Origin: a virus
Virus record (IMG/VR): IMGVR_UViG_3300007735_000505
Location: 1 to 23,371 of that record
Strand: one strand, 5' to 3'
DNA length: 23,371 nt
Part shown: one piece after another, positions 5,173 to 11,801 of the stretch
Numbering within the stretch: the first letter of the stretch is position 1
How the letters are laid out: each line of letters opens with the position of its first letter
Position numbers and translations under genes: made by a program
Notes under the pieces: model-generated
Told to the model about the DNA's origin: nothing
What the model saw: the letters and a program-made list of their open reading frames with translations, nothing else
Database searches by the model: none

Positions 5173-5912
5173 GGGTTGATACGAACGAAGTGATAACCAC
5201 CAGCGCGGTGACCTTTGCGGATGGCGCGGGAAACAGCAGTTGTGGTGACAAAAATGGCGCGGGCGGCGGCAGTTTGTGATGGGTAAATTTGCCCGGTTTC
5301 AACGCAGCGCACGCGCTTGGGTTGGCATGTGGGCACGTAACGCTTGGGGTATTGAGTCAAGATCTCGTCAACAAGTTCTTCGTCTTCGAGAACAAAAAAC
5401 AGGTTGATGCGTTTGAAACCACCAAAGTACGCCATGTGACTGCGTGCAAATTTGCGCACGTTTTCAGGTGTGAAGTATTGCGGTGAACCTTTAACGGCAC
5501 GATTTTTTGTGCCGCGTAAACCACGCGCAATCCAGTACTTGATGATGTTTTTATGGACGCCCAAAGCTTTGGCAAGATCGTGAGTACTTAGGTATTTGTA
5601 CGAAGGCTCGAACAAGTAACCCAAGTGATTGAGTTTGTTTTTAATGGAATGCGTTGAGCGTTCTTCAAAGCCTTGGTCAATGTTTTGATTGTTAAAAGTA
5701 CGAACCAAGATTTCGAGTGGCATTGATTCAGCTAACTCCTTGAGCAGTTGAATTTCGCGCTCATCCCAAGCGCGACGTTGCTGTGCGTAGTACTTTGTGC
5801 GGCATTTGATTGAACAAGTAATGCGAGTGGATGTTCGGCCTTTGCTGATGGTTTCAAGCTTGAAACGAAGGCCGCAAACTTTGCAGAAACGAAAACGACG
5901 TAGGCGAGGCAA
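5169..5912 (-). CDS. Multi-domain DNA-binding protein with NUMOD-like module, 247 aa
   Basis: Four DNA-binding-like segments appear in order. First is a Cys4 zinc site (C10, C13, C33, C37). Second is a SANT/Myb-like helical segment at about 47-100 starting AWDEREIQLLKEL. Third is a MerR-like helix-turn-helix at about 107-155 with LSTHDLAKALGVHKNIIKYW. Fourth is a C-terminal NUMOD1-like module at about 200-243 (RCVETGQIYPSQTAAARAI and then GHRAGGYHF), the kind found in homing endonucleases. No GIY-YIG or HNH catalytic motif is present. It is probably a regulator or the remains of a homing-type protein. The proposed start at 5912 is TTG, four bases after the previous stop; a later start is possible. 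Confidence 0.7.
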   Translation of the reverse strand: MPRLRRFRFCKVCGLRFKLETISKGRTSTRITCSIKCRTKYYAQQRRAWDEREIQLLKELAESMPLEILVRTFNNQNIDQGFEERSTHSIKNKLNHLGYLFEPSYKYLSTHDLAKALGVHKNIIKYWIARGLRGTKNRAVKGSPQYFTPENVRKFARSHMAYFGGFKRINLFFVLEDEELVDEILTQYPKRYVPTCQPKRVRCVETGQIYPSQTAAARAIFVTTTAVSRAIRKGHRAGGYHFVRINP

Positions 5913-5915
5913 GGT

Positions 5916-6269
5916 TCAAACGGACAGGAACTCAGACGGAGTGCGGGCAATCAGGCGCATGCAGTTGACCACAGTTGCGCCGTCAGGAACAAATGGATCG
6001 TTCGGGTTGCTCATGGCGGCTTCCAAGATGTCGCACAGTTTGTCGATTGCTGCACGGGCTTGACGTTGCGCTAATTCCTTGGAGTTGTAAGCAAACTGAC
6101 TACTGATGGAAGCAGCAACGATGTCGATAACATTCAAGTTATCAAACGAGTCAGAAATAGATGAAATGTCAGTGTTCATTGGATTTGAATTTGTAATTTT
6201 GCAATCTTTAAGATGTTGGGCAATGGCAACTTGAATTTGGCGTAATTGCTCTGTAGTGAAGCCAGCCAT
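5916..6269 (-). CDS. Hypothetical helical protein, 117 aa
   Basis: Not recognised. The ATG at 6269 overlaps the stop of the 25-aa microprotein as TAATG and is preferred to the longer open frame upstream. The product starts MAGFTTEQLRQIQVAIAQHL, has a polar serine- and asparagine-rich middle, and ends with helices (QRQARAAIDKLCDILEAAM) and a short conserved-looking tail. There are no membrane segments. Position within the early operon suggests a role in replication or host takeover, but nothing in the sequence identifies one. Confidence 0.65.
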   Translation of the reverse strand: MAGFTTEQLRQIQVAIAQHLKDCKITNSNPMNTDISSISDSFDNLNVIDIVAASISSQFAYNSKELAQRQARAAIDKLCDILEAAMSNPNDPFVPDGATVVNCMRLIARTPSEFLSV

Positions 6270-6346
6270 TAACTTGCACCCAAATACAAGGCACCGATTA
6301 ATACAGCGATCAAGATGCAGATGGCAAGTGTTGCTGTTGTTGTCAT
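6269..6346 (-). CDS. Single-pass membrane microprotein, 25 aa
   Basis: ATG at 6346 overlaps the stop of the upstream gene as ATGA, and the TAA at 6269-6271 overlaps the next ATG as TAATG. The peptide is MTTTATLAICILIAVLIGAL followed by YLGAS, almost entirely one hydrophobic helix. Being locked at both ends into overlapping stop-start junctions, in an operon built that way, is the reason to believe it is translated. It has no family I can name; a small membrane modulator is an inference. Confidence 0.6.
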   Translation of the reverse strand: MTTTATLAICILIAVLIGALYLGAS

Positions 6347-6684
6347 GCCCGCACCGTCCAGAAAGGTGTGCCGACTTTTTGCACTGCAGTGCCAAGAGCC
6401 TTGGCGGTGTCTTCGAGTTCTTTTGCGTTTTCGCGTGCAGCAATTACATCAGCGCAATCGCTGAAGTCATAGGTGACGCGTCCAGGTGAATACACGAAGT
6501 TAATTTCTTCGTATTTGTAGGTGTTGTCAGCATCAGTCTTGAGGTGATCAAGATCGCCAGCGAGAACGTGCTGTGTCAATTGCATTTGCAGATCCTTGAT
6601 TTCAGATTCAAGGACACGCTGTTGATACTTGAGCGCGGCTAACGTGTTTAACCGCTGTTCGGCAACGCGTTGATAATTGTCCAT
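6343..6684 (-). CDS. Coiled-coil protein, 113 aa
   Basis: The ATG at 6684 (MDNYQRVAEQRLNTLAALKY) begins a protein whose first half is a long coiled coil (about 1-50). A strand-rich block with NFVYSPGRVTYDFSDC follows, then a second helix ending GTAVQKVGTPFWTVRA. The layout resembles small prophage proteins of unknown function. The frame is open to 6732, but that extension looks less like protein. No Shine-Dalgarno is clear. The stop overlaps the start of the 25-aa membrane peptide. Confidence 0.65.
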   Translation of the reverse strand: MDNYQRVAEQRLNTLAALKYQQRVLESEIKDLQMQLTQHVLAGDLDHLKTDADNTYKYEEINFVYSPGRVTYDFSDCADVIAARENAKELEDTAKALGTAVQKVGTPFWTVRA

Positions 6685-6735
6685 CTGTAGTCGATTGATG
6701 AAGTTGCAGGAAAGCAGAGAAGACAAGAGCAAAGG

Positions 6736-6942
6736 TCAGAAAAACAAACGGGCGCATCGTTCTTGCAATTCAGAGGTGTCCTCAGTGGGTTCAGGATCAG
6801 TGGTGTCATGCCACTGAATCTTGTTCCACATGTGGCTGTACTCCTTGAAGGCGCGTGCCTTGGCGTCGAAGAAGCTGTAAGCGTCAACGAAATCAAAGAC
6901 GTTGGCTTCTCGAATTTCGAAGTAATAACGTTTGGTGTTCAT
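6736..6942 (-). CDS. Small hypothetical protein, 68 aa
   Basis: Not recognised. A strand-rich, aromatic N-terminus (MNTKRYYFEIREANVFDFVD) is followed by a helix and an acidic tail (DTTDPEPTEDTSELQER). It is the first gene after the candidate promoter at 6981-7009 and so may open a sub-operon reaching rusA. No Shine-Dalgarno is obvious in the 63-base gap upstream. Confidence 0.6.
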   Translation of the reverse strand: MNTKRYYFEIREANVFDFVDAYSFFDAKARAFKEYSHMWNKIQWHDTTDPEPTEDTSELQERCARLFF

Positions 6943-6980
6943 GATTGATGGCGGGGACGATTGGGAACCCCGTGACCATG

Positions 6981-7009
6981 ATCATGACACTCCTAGCGGC
7001 AGGTGTCAA
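6981..7009 (-). promoter_or_regulatory. Candidate sigma70-type leftward promoter
   Basis: On the minus strand a perfect TTGACA (7004-7009) is followed after exactly 17 bases by CATGAT (6981-6986), which has an upstream TG in the extended -10 position. It overlaps the stop codon of the exonuclease gene and would drive the genes from 6942 down to 4194. A TGACAC/GTGTCA inverted repeat between the two elements could be an operator. Confidence 0.5.
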
Positions 7010-7737
7010 GCGTTTTGCAAGGAAAACGCCGTAAGTCGTTGAGTCCAATGAGTCTCATGCCGCTCCAACTCTTTGCCCGCTGCCCCAACCGGGAAAGCCG
7101 GTTGATCAGGAAAGACGTACAGCGCCATGAAGCGGTTCACTTGGATGCCGTAGTTCTCGAATAGACATTGGCGATACGCCTGCATCTGGCACATAGCCTC
7201 ATCACTGATCTGCTTGGTCGGCTTGACCTTATTGGGCGCTTTGGTCTTGAGGTCAAACAAGACGAACTCGCCATTCAGCTTGAGCAGTGCATCCAAAGTC
7301 CCAGCGAACGGCACAATGCCTTCATCACTGCAAACCTGATGCTCAGTGCAAACGACGTGATCTAAAGACTTCCAGATTGGCGCGGCAATGATGCGTTCAC
7401 ACCAAGGCGCAATTGCCTCAGGAATCTCAGGTGATTCTCGAAGTAAGAATTTCTCAAACCAGTCGTGAATCTGTGAGCCACGTCGAGCAGCTTGATCACG
7501 TGTCTCATCAGGATCACCACCTTCGGCGATAATCTTTGCCTTCCAGCGACGCAGCGCCATCTTGGTCGCTTCTGATTGCGTAGCCGACAGGATTGACGTA
7601 ATGCTGCTGTAGCGCAGTTCAGGCCGCTGCTCATTCCAGTAGTAGCGCGGCTGGCCTACCGGATTGCGCTGAATCAGTGGTAGGCGTTGCAACGGCACGC
7701 AATCGCTACTGCTTGTGATAAGAGTAACGACTGTCAC
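7006..7737 (-). CDS. PD-(D/E)XK exonuclease, RecB/Cas4/MGME1-like
   Basis: The product is predicted to digest DNA ends to expose single strands for recombination. The 243-aa protein shows the RecB-family motif order: RGSQIHDWF with H91, TEHQV with E132, GTLDALL with D149, FDLKTK with D162 and K164 (the D/ExK pair), and QMQAYRQ with Q184 and Y188. The early SSITSIL and helix around 44-70 match exonucleases of the MGME1-like group known from cyanophages. The start is GTG at 7737, overlapping the upstream stop as GTGA. A partner annealing protein is encoded in the divergent operon at 9817-10566. Confidence 0.85.
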   Translation of the reverse strand: MTVVTLITSSSDCVPLQRLPLIQRNPVGQPRYYWNEQRPELRYSSITSILSATQSEATKMALRRWKAKIIAEGGDPDETRDQAARRGSQIHDWFEKFLLRESPEIPEAIAPWCERIIAAPIWKSLDHVVCTEHQVCSDEGIVPFAGTLDALLKLNGEFVLFDLKTKAPNKVKPTKQISDEAMCQMQAYRQCLFENYGIQVNRFMALYVFPDQPAFPVGAAGKELERHETHWTQRLTAFSLQNA

Positions 7738-7967
7738 AGAACAAAGTCATCCTGCTGATTGTCTTTAACATCACGCAGCAGGTTGCGGTACTGAGGTAAA
7801 TCGCCCGTCAGTTTTGCGGCCATTGGATGACGTGACCACTCCTTGAGCGTCTGCGCAGTGCCTGGAGGCGCCTGATCAAGGCTGTCCACGGTCCAATAAC
7901 CTTTTTCGACGCCATCACGAAGTGCTTTAATCGCATCGTATTTGCTGAAACCTTGAAGACGTTTCAT
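7734..7967 (-). CDS. Hypothetical protein, 77 aa
   Basis: Not recognised. The ATG at 7967 overlaps the upstream stop as ATGA, and an AGGA sequence lies nine bases before it; a second ATG at 7976 is possible. The product begins MKRLQGFSKYDAIKALRDGV and contains EKGYWTVDSLDQAPPGTAQ, a compact small-domain look without cysteines. It sits between two PD-(D/E)XK nuclease genes with overlaps on both sides, so it may act with one of them. That last point is an inference from position only. Confidence 0.7.
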   Translation of the reverse strand: MKRLQGFSKYDAIKALRDGVEKGYWTVDSLDQAPPGTAQTLKEWSRHPMAAKLTGDLPQYRNLLRDVKDNQQDDFVL

Positions 7968-8569
7968 AAAAACCATTCCTGCTGCGATTGAACAAGAAGA
8001 TCATCAACAGATTTTGTGAGTTGATCTTTTTTGATGATTAGAAATGGTGTCCCAGAACCTGAAACACCACGACCATCGTGGATGCGACTGGTGGCATTTG
8101 GTATTTCGTCAAGCTTTAAATACGCCCACTCAAGATTTGGTTGATTGAGGTGAAAAACAAAATGCAAAGGCAGGCCAAGCCGATCATTAACAAGAGCGGC
8201 TAAATAACAACTGACCTCGACAAATGCTGCATCTTTGTCGGGCTTTGTTGATTTAACCTCTGCAAAAAATTGCGGCTTTTTATTGTACACGCAAAGCGCA
8301 TCTGCATCCCAACGGCAAAGCGCCGGAAAGTTATTGCCAATGCCACGTTTGTAAACATGCCGCCAATTTTCAGGCAGTAAGTCAATCTTTTGCTTGGCAT
8401 AATCGCTGTTGCTTGAGATTTCAATGCGCCGCAAATCGTTTTGCAGTGCATTATCTAAACTGCGCTGACCATACATATGCGCATTCCAAAGAGCCTTGGA
8501 ATTGATGTAATCCAAAAACGCATATTCAGTTTTGTGGCCTTTAACAAGGCGTTGCGATGAGGCGTACAT
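7964..8569 (-). CDS. Putative PD-(D/E)XK nuclease, 201 aa
   Basis: The centre of the protein reads CRWDADALCVYNKKPQFFAE and continues VKSTK. This gives an acidic pair (D88, D90), a strand, and E104-V-K106, the core of the PD-(D/E)XK fold. An upstream E15 in a helix (GHKTEYAFLDYI) is a candidate further ligand. The C-terminal part is strand-rich. The layout is closer to VRR-NUC, resolvase or restriction-like nucleases than to RecB exonucleases, and lacks the QxxxY motif. The precise family is not assigned. Its start overlaps the previous stop as TGATG. Confidence 0.6.
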   Translation of the reverse strand: MYASSQRLVKGHKTEYAFLDYINSKALWNAHMYGQRSLDNALQNDLRRIEISSNSDYAKQKIDLLPENWRHVYKRGIGNNFPALCRWDADALCVYNKKPQFFAEVKSTKPDKDAAFVEVSCYLAALVNDRLGLPLHFVFHLNQPNLEWAYLKLDEIPNATSRIHDGRGVSGSGTPFLIIKKDQLTKSVDDLLVQSQQEWFL

Positions 8570-8889
8570 CAGAACTCAGTCTCCTTGTAAGACCCAAATG
8601 AGTTGAGCGATCCCCATACCTTGGCCTTGATGGCAGCGGTCTGCTCAACCTTGGCTTGGGGGTGTTGGACAAACTTGCTGGACATGGGGCTGGTGGGATC
8701 CTCGGCGCCGGTCATGGGCACAAACGTCCAGTAACAGCCATCTGAGTCGTAGCGGCCAATGGGATGGCCATGGACAGCGTTAGGCGGCGGCGTGGTGCTT
8801 TTAGACGGGGCGTAGCTGGCCTTGCTGGACTTCGGGTCAGCCGTTGCCCAGACGTACATCTCAGCAAATTCAGGTGCGTACAGCTTCAT
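8569..8889 (-). CDS. Hypothetical protein, 106 aa
   Basis: Not recognised. A polar protein rich in serine, proline and lysine: MKLYAPEFAEMYVWATADPK, a low-complexity SKSTTPPPNAVHGHP linker, a GRYDSDGCYWTFVPM strand block and a lysine-rich tail. It has TGATG overlaps on both sides with a replication-type protein upstream and a nuclease downstream. It may be an accessory replication protein, with no motif to confirm it. Confidence 0.65.
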   Translation of the reverse strand: MKLYAPEFAEMYVWATADPKSSKASYAPSKSTTPPPNAVHGHPIGRYDSDGCYWTFVPMTGAEDPTSPMSSKFVQHPQAKVEQTAAIKAKVWGSLNSFGSYKETEF

Positions 8890-9455
8890 CAGTCGTACAC
8901 CATGTAACCGTTGATCATCCGGGGCCCAGCAGGCACGTGGTTTTCCAGGTGAACCGCGTACCGCTCATCGCGAAGCCACCGGAAAGCGTCTGGAAGCGGT
9001 GCACACCACTCATCCTGCATCTTTGCCTGCTTGACCTGCTCCACGGCTCTTCTAGCGGCTTCCAGCAGCCTCTCCGGCGCTTCCGTCTTCACGGCCTCCT
9101 TCCACTGCTCAAACGCCTTGTTCTTGCTTTGGGCGTTGGCCTTGATCGGAGCGCGTTGGTACTCGTTCCAAAAAGCTGTAAACGCCTCGTCGTAATCGGG
9201 TCTTACGCGCTTTTTCTTAGCGGTTTGCAGCTTATATTGATTACTTGTATTTAATTCTTCTTCTAGATTAATAGAGATAGAAGAAGAAGTAGAGGCTACG
9301 CTCGCTTTCGCTCGCTCCGCCAGCGTAACAGGCGTGTCAACCGCTTGCTCGAGCAACAAGGTGCAAAACGTAGGCAGCGACAGCGATTCGGGTTTTTTCG
9401 TGAGCAATTTTTCCGCTACGGCGTCCGGTAAACGAAGAAAAAGTGGCTTTGCCAT
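8889..9455 (-). CDS. Replication-type protein with RHH-like N-terminus, 188 aa
   Basis: Residues 1-45 (MAKPLFLRLPDAVAEKLLTK onward) look like a ribbon-helix-helix segment. A serine- and acid-rich linker follows. Residues about 95-170 match the C-terminal domain often found in phage and plasmid replication proteins: FTAFWNEYQRAP, a basic stretch, AFEQWKEAV, repeated helices and DAFRWLRDERY. Such proteins recruit helicase or bind the origin in other phages, but the role here is inferred. It is the first gene of the leftward early operon, starting next to the divergent control region. Confidence 0.6.
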   Translation of the reverse strand: MAKPLFLRLPDAVAEKLLTKKPESLSLPTFCTLLLEQAVDTPVTLAERAKASVASTSSSISINLEEELNTSNQYKLQTAKKKRVRPDYDEAFTAFWNEYQRAPIKANAQSKNKAFEQWKEAVKTEAPERLLEAARRAVEQVKQAKMQDEWCAPLPDAFRWLRDERYAVHLENHVPAGPRMINGYMVYD

Positions 9456-9467
9456 TGCTTGCGTTTT

Positions 9468-9548
9468 TTAGCAGATTGCAAGGTTTGCTGGCGGAACGTA
9501 GCACGGGTCTTACGGCTAAGCAAGCTTGCAATTGTTAGCAGTTTGCAA
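9468..9548. repeat. Pair of 14-bp direct repeats, TTAGCAGnTTGCAA
   Basis: Copies at 9468-9481 and 9535-9548 differ at one position and start 67 bases apart. A further TTGCAA lies at 9527-9532 beside the palindrome GCAAGCTTGC. They are good candidates for operator half-sites that control both divergent operons. Confidence 0.6.
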
Positions 9549-9567
9549 TCGAACACAGTCTTAACAG

Positions 9568-9601
9568 ACTTTTTTGAGACGCAACCCAAGGCCAAAAAAG
9601 T
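9568..9601. repeat. 9-bp inverted repeat before the RHH gene
   Basis: ACTTTTTTG (9568-9576) and CAAAAAAGT (9593-9601) are exact reverse complements with a 16-base spacer, 33 bases before the ATG of the RHH gene. It could be an operator, or a weak hairpin limiting read-through. Confidence 0.5.
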
Positions 9602-9634
9602 GGGTATGTTGGTCTGGTACTACAGCCATCAACC

Positions 9635-9817
9635 ATGGCCATCAAGCCCATCACTCTCAGCACTCGCGGCACCAACACCAAGTCCGTCATGATCCAACTG
9701 GATGAGACGCTGCACCAACGACTCAAAGTCGTGGCAGAACAGCACAATCACACTGTTGCCAGCGCCATCCGGGAAATCCTGGAAAAAGGTGTTGAGCAGG
9801 TCGAGGCGAACGCCTGA
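9635..9817 (+). CDS. Ribbon-helix-helix DNA-binding protein, 60 aa
   Basis: The 60-aa product fits the CopG/Arc-like RHH fold: a strand (KSVMIQLDETLHQRLKVVAE) followed by two helices joined by a turn (HNHTVASAIREILEKGVEQV). RHH proteins of this size usually bind operators as dimers and often control their own operon. The gene is the first of the rightward operon and lies beside the repeats of the divergent region, which suggests autoregulation. Its stop overlaps the next start as TGATG. Confidence 0.8.
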   Translation: MAIKPITLSTRGTNTKSVMIQLDETLHQRLKVVAEQHNHTVASAIREILEKGVEQVEANA

Positions 9818-10566
9818 TGTCAGATCTCGCTCCCGTCTACCCCAACCTGGCGGGAGCCATCACTGTTTCTGACGTAAAGCAGAAAGGTACTGGCTCCTAC
9901 GCCGCTGATTACGTGCCGTGGGCAAAGGTGATGCAGATCATCAATGACAAGGCAAATGGATGGTTGCCTGAATTGGTCGCATCCGAAGACCTCGGTTACG
10001 TCCATGCCGCACCTGACGGCACTGGTTACCTCTGTATTCAGTTCGTCAACGGGAACTGCAGCACACCGATTTGGCCTTATGCCATCACGGACAGCCGCAA
10101 CAATCCCATCGCCATCGAAAAGATCAGCGCCCGCAACTTTGCCGATTCACATCGGCGCGGTGTTTGCTCTGCTGCTGCTGCATTCTTTGCCTTGGCCTTT
10201 GAACTTTGGGCGCGAGAAGAAGTTTCAGCTTCTTCCAATACTGAAACAGTTGAGACTCAACCTGAGATTCAACTGCAGCAGGATGCGCCCAAGCCGGCTC
10301 GTAAGCCCAAGGCAAAAGAAGAGCCAGCACCAACGAAGCTGCCACCTTCCGCTGACAGCGAAGCCAACATCAAAAAAAATCTGATTGACGATTGTGTTGA
10401 TCTGATTCAGCAGAAGTTGGATCGCATGCAGCAGATCTCCTGGATTGCCGATAAGGCCACCAAGTGGGATCTCGATGACAGCGGCAGTAAGCTTGCCCAG
10501 ATGACCGTTGATCAGCTTCAAAGCTGCATTGACGAACTGAGCAGCAAACCCAACCTGAAGCAGTGA
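9817..10566 (+). CDS. Probable ssDNA-annealing protein (DUF1071/Sak3-like), 249 aa
   Basis: The N-terminal domain (about 20-140) carries YVPWAKVMQIINDKANGW, a strand block and ISARNFADSHRRGVCSAAAA followed by FFALAFELWAREE. That order resembles phage recombination mediators of the DUF1071/Sak3 type. A glutamine-, proline- and lysine-rich linker (about 145-185) leads to a helical C-terminal domain of about 60 residues. Such proteins coat or anneal single-stranded DNA. The neighbouring operon encodes the matching exonuclease and resolvase, which supports the call, but the assignment rests on pattern recognition and needs a profile search. Confidence 0.5.
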   Translation: MSDLAPVYPNLAGAITVSDVKQKGTGSYAADYVPWAKVMQIINDKANGWLPELVASEDLGYVHAAPDGTGYLCIQFVNGNCSTPIWPYAITDSRNNPIAIEKISARNFADSHRRGVCSAAAAFFALAFELWAREEVSASSNTETVETQPEIQLQQDAPKPARKPKAKEEPAPTKLPPSADSEANIKKNLIDDCVDLIQQKLDRMQQISWIADKATKWDLDDSGSKLAQMTVDQLQSCIDELSSKPNLKQ

Positions 10567-10745
10567 TGGCCACTCCCGCAGGTAACAAAATGCGGGTGCA
10601 AGTGCTCCTTGACCCGGAAGCATTGGCGTTAATGGAACGCGAGGTTCAACTCCGTTACAACACCAGCAACCGGGTCACTGTTTCTTCTCTCGCAAACGAG
10701 ATTATCAAATCTCACTACGCAATCCTTGAGTCTCAAGATGAGTGA
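10566..10745 (+). CDS. Ribbon-helix-helix-like protein, 59 aa
   Basis: MATPAGNKMRVQVLLDPEAL opens with a strand followed by two helices (LMEREVQLRY and VSSLANEIIKSHYAIL), an RHH-like pattern similar in size to the protein at 9635-9817 but not closely alike in sequence. The ATG at 10566 overlaps the upstream stop as TGATG; an in-frame GTG at 10563 is the alternative. It could be a second regulator of the operon or a partner of the annealing protein. Confidence 0.6.
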   Translation: MATPAGNKMRVQVLLDPEALALMEREVQLRYNTSNRVTVSSLANEIIKSHYAILESQDE

Positions 10746-11028
10746 CTTCGAATCGGCATTTGACGCCAAACTCACGTTGTTTGACGTGAAGCAAAAAAAG
10801 AGCGACAAGGCTCCGGACAAAACTGGCACTGTTGAGATTGAACTCAGCGAAGCCATGAAATTGGCCGAGTATTTGACCGCTCATCCCGGTGAAGATGGCT
10901 ACGGCGGTAAAACCGTCATCAAGATTCCCGTCTCTGCTTGGAACCAGTGTTCTACCACCGGCACTGAATACATCAGTGGCAAGTTGTGGGCCAAAAAACC
11001 TGAGCGCAATGTTGCTCCGCCGTTCTAA
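10738..11028 (+). CDS. Hypothetical protein, 96 aa
   Basis: Not recognised. The ATG at 10738 lies just inside the previous gene (stop 10743-10745); an upstream GTG/ATG at 10726 is less likely. The product has a lysine-rich N-terminus (DVKQKKSDKAPDKTGTVEI), a helix (LSEAMKLAEYLTAHPG) and a strand-rich end with KTVIKIPVSAWNQCSTTGTE and WAKKPER. The mix of strands and basic residues would suit a nucleic-acid-binding accessory factor next to the annealing protein, though no fold is assigned. Confidence 0.65.
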   Translation: MSDFESAFDAKLTLFDVKQKKSDKAPDKTGTVEIELSEAMKLAEYLTAHPGEDGYGGKTVIKIPVSAWNQCSTTGTEYISGKLWAKKPERNVAPPF

Positions 11029-11180
11029 TGGCCACTGAAGAACTGCATGCTTTTTGGGATTTGCAGAAATTAAACCGCTTGTCCGAATGGGAATATTTTT
11101 CTCCTTCTCGCGCCAAGCGTGGTGAATACACCAAGCGTCTTGCAGAAGCCAAAAAGCCCATCAAAAAAGATGCCACTTGA
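11028..11180 (+). CDS. Small basic protein, 50 aa
   Basis: The ATG at 11028 overlaps the previous stop as TAATG and the TGA is at 11178-11180. The product begins MATEELHAFWDLQKLNRLSE and turns lysine- and arginine-rich (SRAKRGEYTKRLAEAKKPIK). It is helical, charged and without a known family. The overlap at both ends within a compact operon supports it as a real gene. Confidence 0.55.
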   Translation: MATEELHAFWDLQKLNRLSEWEYFSPSRAKRGEYTKRLAEAKKPIKKDAT

Positions 11181-11427
11181 TTTCACCGCTCTGTTTCCGG
11201 AAGAGCCGCAACCCAATCACGGTCCGGGCATGTCTTATTGCGTTGCACCCAATGCACGAATGTTCGATTACGAACTACTTATGCCCGGTGAGCGTCGGAT
11301 GCGGGGTTGTCTCCGCGCTGTTGATTCAGAAGATGCAAAACGCATTCTTCTCAATCGTCATCCAGGAGCAACACAAATTGACATCGGAGCGGGGCGGCGA
11401 ATTTTTCCTTCATCAAAGAAGGCTTGA
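11170..11427 (+). CDS. Hypothetical protein, 85 aa
   Basis: Not recognised. The ATG at 11170 lies inside the end of the 50-aa gene; an in-frame upstream start at 11119 would overlap it much more. The product begins MPLDFTALFPEEPQPNHGPG and continues MSYCVAPNARMFDYELLM, then a helix (DSEDAKRILLNRHPGATQ) and a basic end. It looks like a small alpha-beta domain, possibly nucleic-acid binding. No motif allows a function. Confidence 0.6.
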   Translation: MPLDFTALFPEEPQPNHGPGMSYCVAPNARMFDYELLMPGERRMRGCLRAVDSEDAKRILLNRHPGATQIDIGAGRRIFPSSKKA

Positions 11428-11430
11428 TCC

Positions 11431-11592
11431 ATGCTGAACAAGCGCAGGTACACGCCCGATAAACTCAAGCCTCTGATTCCACCGCCACCACCAGTACATC
11501 CAAATCCCGAGATTGATCGACAGATGATGGTGGATTACGCAATGCAGCGTTATCGCGCTCAGCTTTTTATTGACATGGAGTTTGATTCTTGA
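11431..11592 (+). CDS. Small proline-rich protein, 53 aa
   Basis: ATG at 11431 starts four bases after the previous stop. The product has a basic start (MLNKRRYTPDKLKPL), a run of proline (IPPPPPVHPNP) and a helical second half (DRQMMVDYAMQRYRAQLFID). The stop at 11590-11592 overlaps the TTG start of the next gene. There is no known family; the proline run might be a docking site. Confidence rests on its fit in the operon. Confidence 0.5.
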   Translation: MLNKRRYTPDKLKPLIPPPPPVHPNPEIDRQMMVDYAMQRYRAQLFIDMEFDS

Positions 11593-11801
11593 AACGCATC
11601 ACAACCAAGGAAGCCACGCTGTTATGCGGCGTCATGCTTCAAACTGAACCGGATCTGCCGGGCGCTCAGCACGTTGATGTCATGGACAACCGTCAGTACA
11701 TCCTTGACGCGCTCTACGTCATTGATGGCCGGGATAAACCCACGCATGCCATGCACAGCCTTTACACGGGCTTGTGGAACAAATACTTCAAGGTTGTATG
11801 A
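11589..11801 (+). CDS. Hypothetical protein, 70 aa
   Basis: Begins with TTG at 11589, eight bases after a GGAG element. The product reads MKRITTKEATLLCGVMLQTE, then a helix and DNRQYILDALYVIDGRDKPT and a C-terminal aromatic helix. The family is unknown. Its stop overlaps the next ATG as ATGA, and its start overlaps the end of the 53-aa gene. Confidence 0.55.
   Translation: MKRITTKEATLLCGVMLQTEPDLPGAQHVDVMDNRQYILDALYVIDGRDKPTHAMHSLYTGLWNKYFKVV

Larger units (their letters stand above)
9456..9634. promoter_or_regulatory. Divergent control region between early operons
   Basis: This 179-base gap separates the leftward operon (start 9455) from the rightward one (start 9635). It contains two near-identical direct repeats, TTAGCAGATTGCAA at 9468-9481 and TTAGCAGTTTGCAA at 9535-9548. 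It also holds the palindrome GCAAGCTTGC at 9520-9529 next to another TTGCAA, and a 9-bp inverted repeat ACTTTTTTG/CAAAAAAGT at 9568-9576 and 9593-9601. Promoters must lie here, but no -35/-10 pair is convincing. The RHH proteins encoded on both sides are the natural candidates to bind the repeats. Confidence 0.6.
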
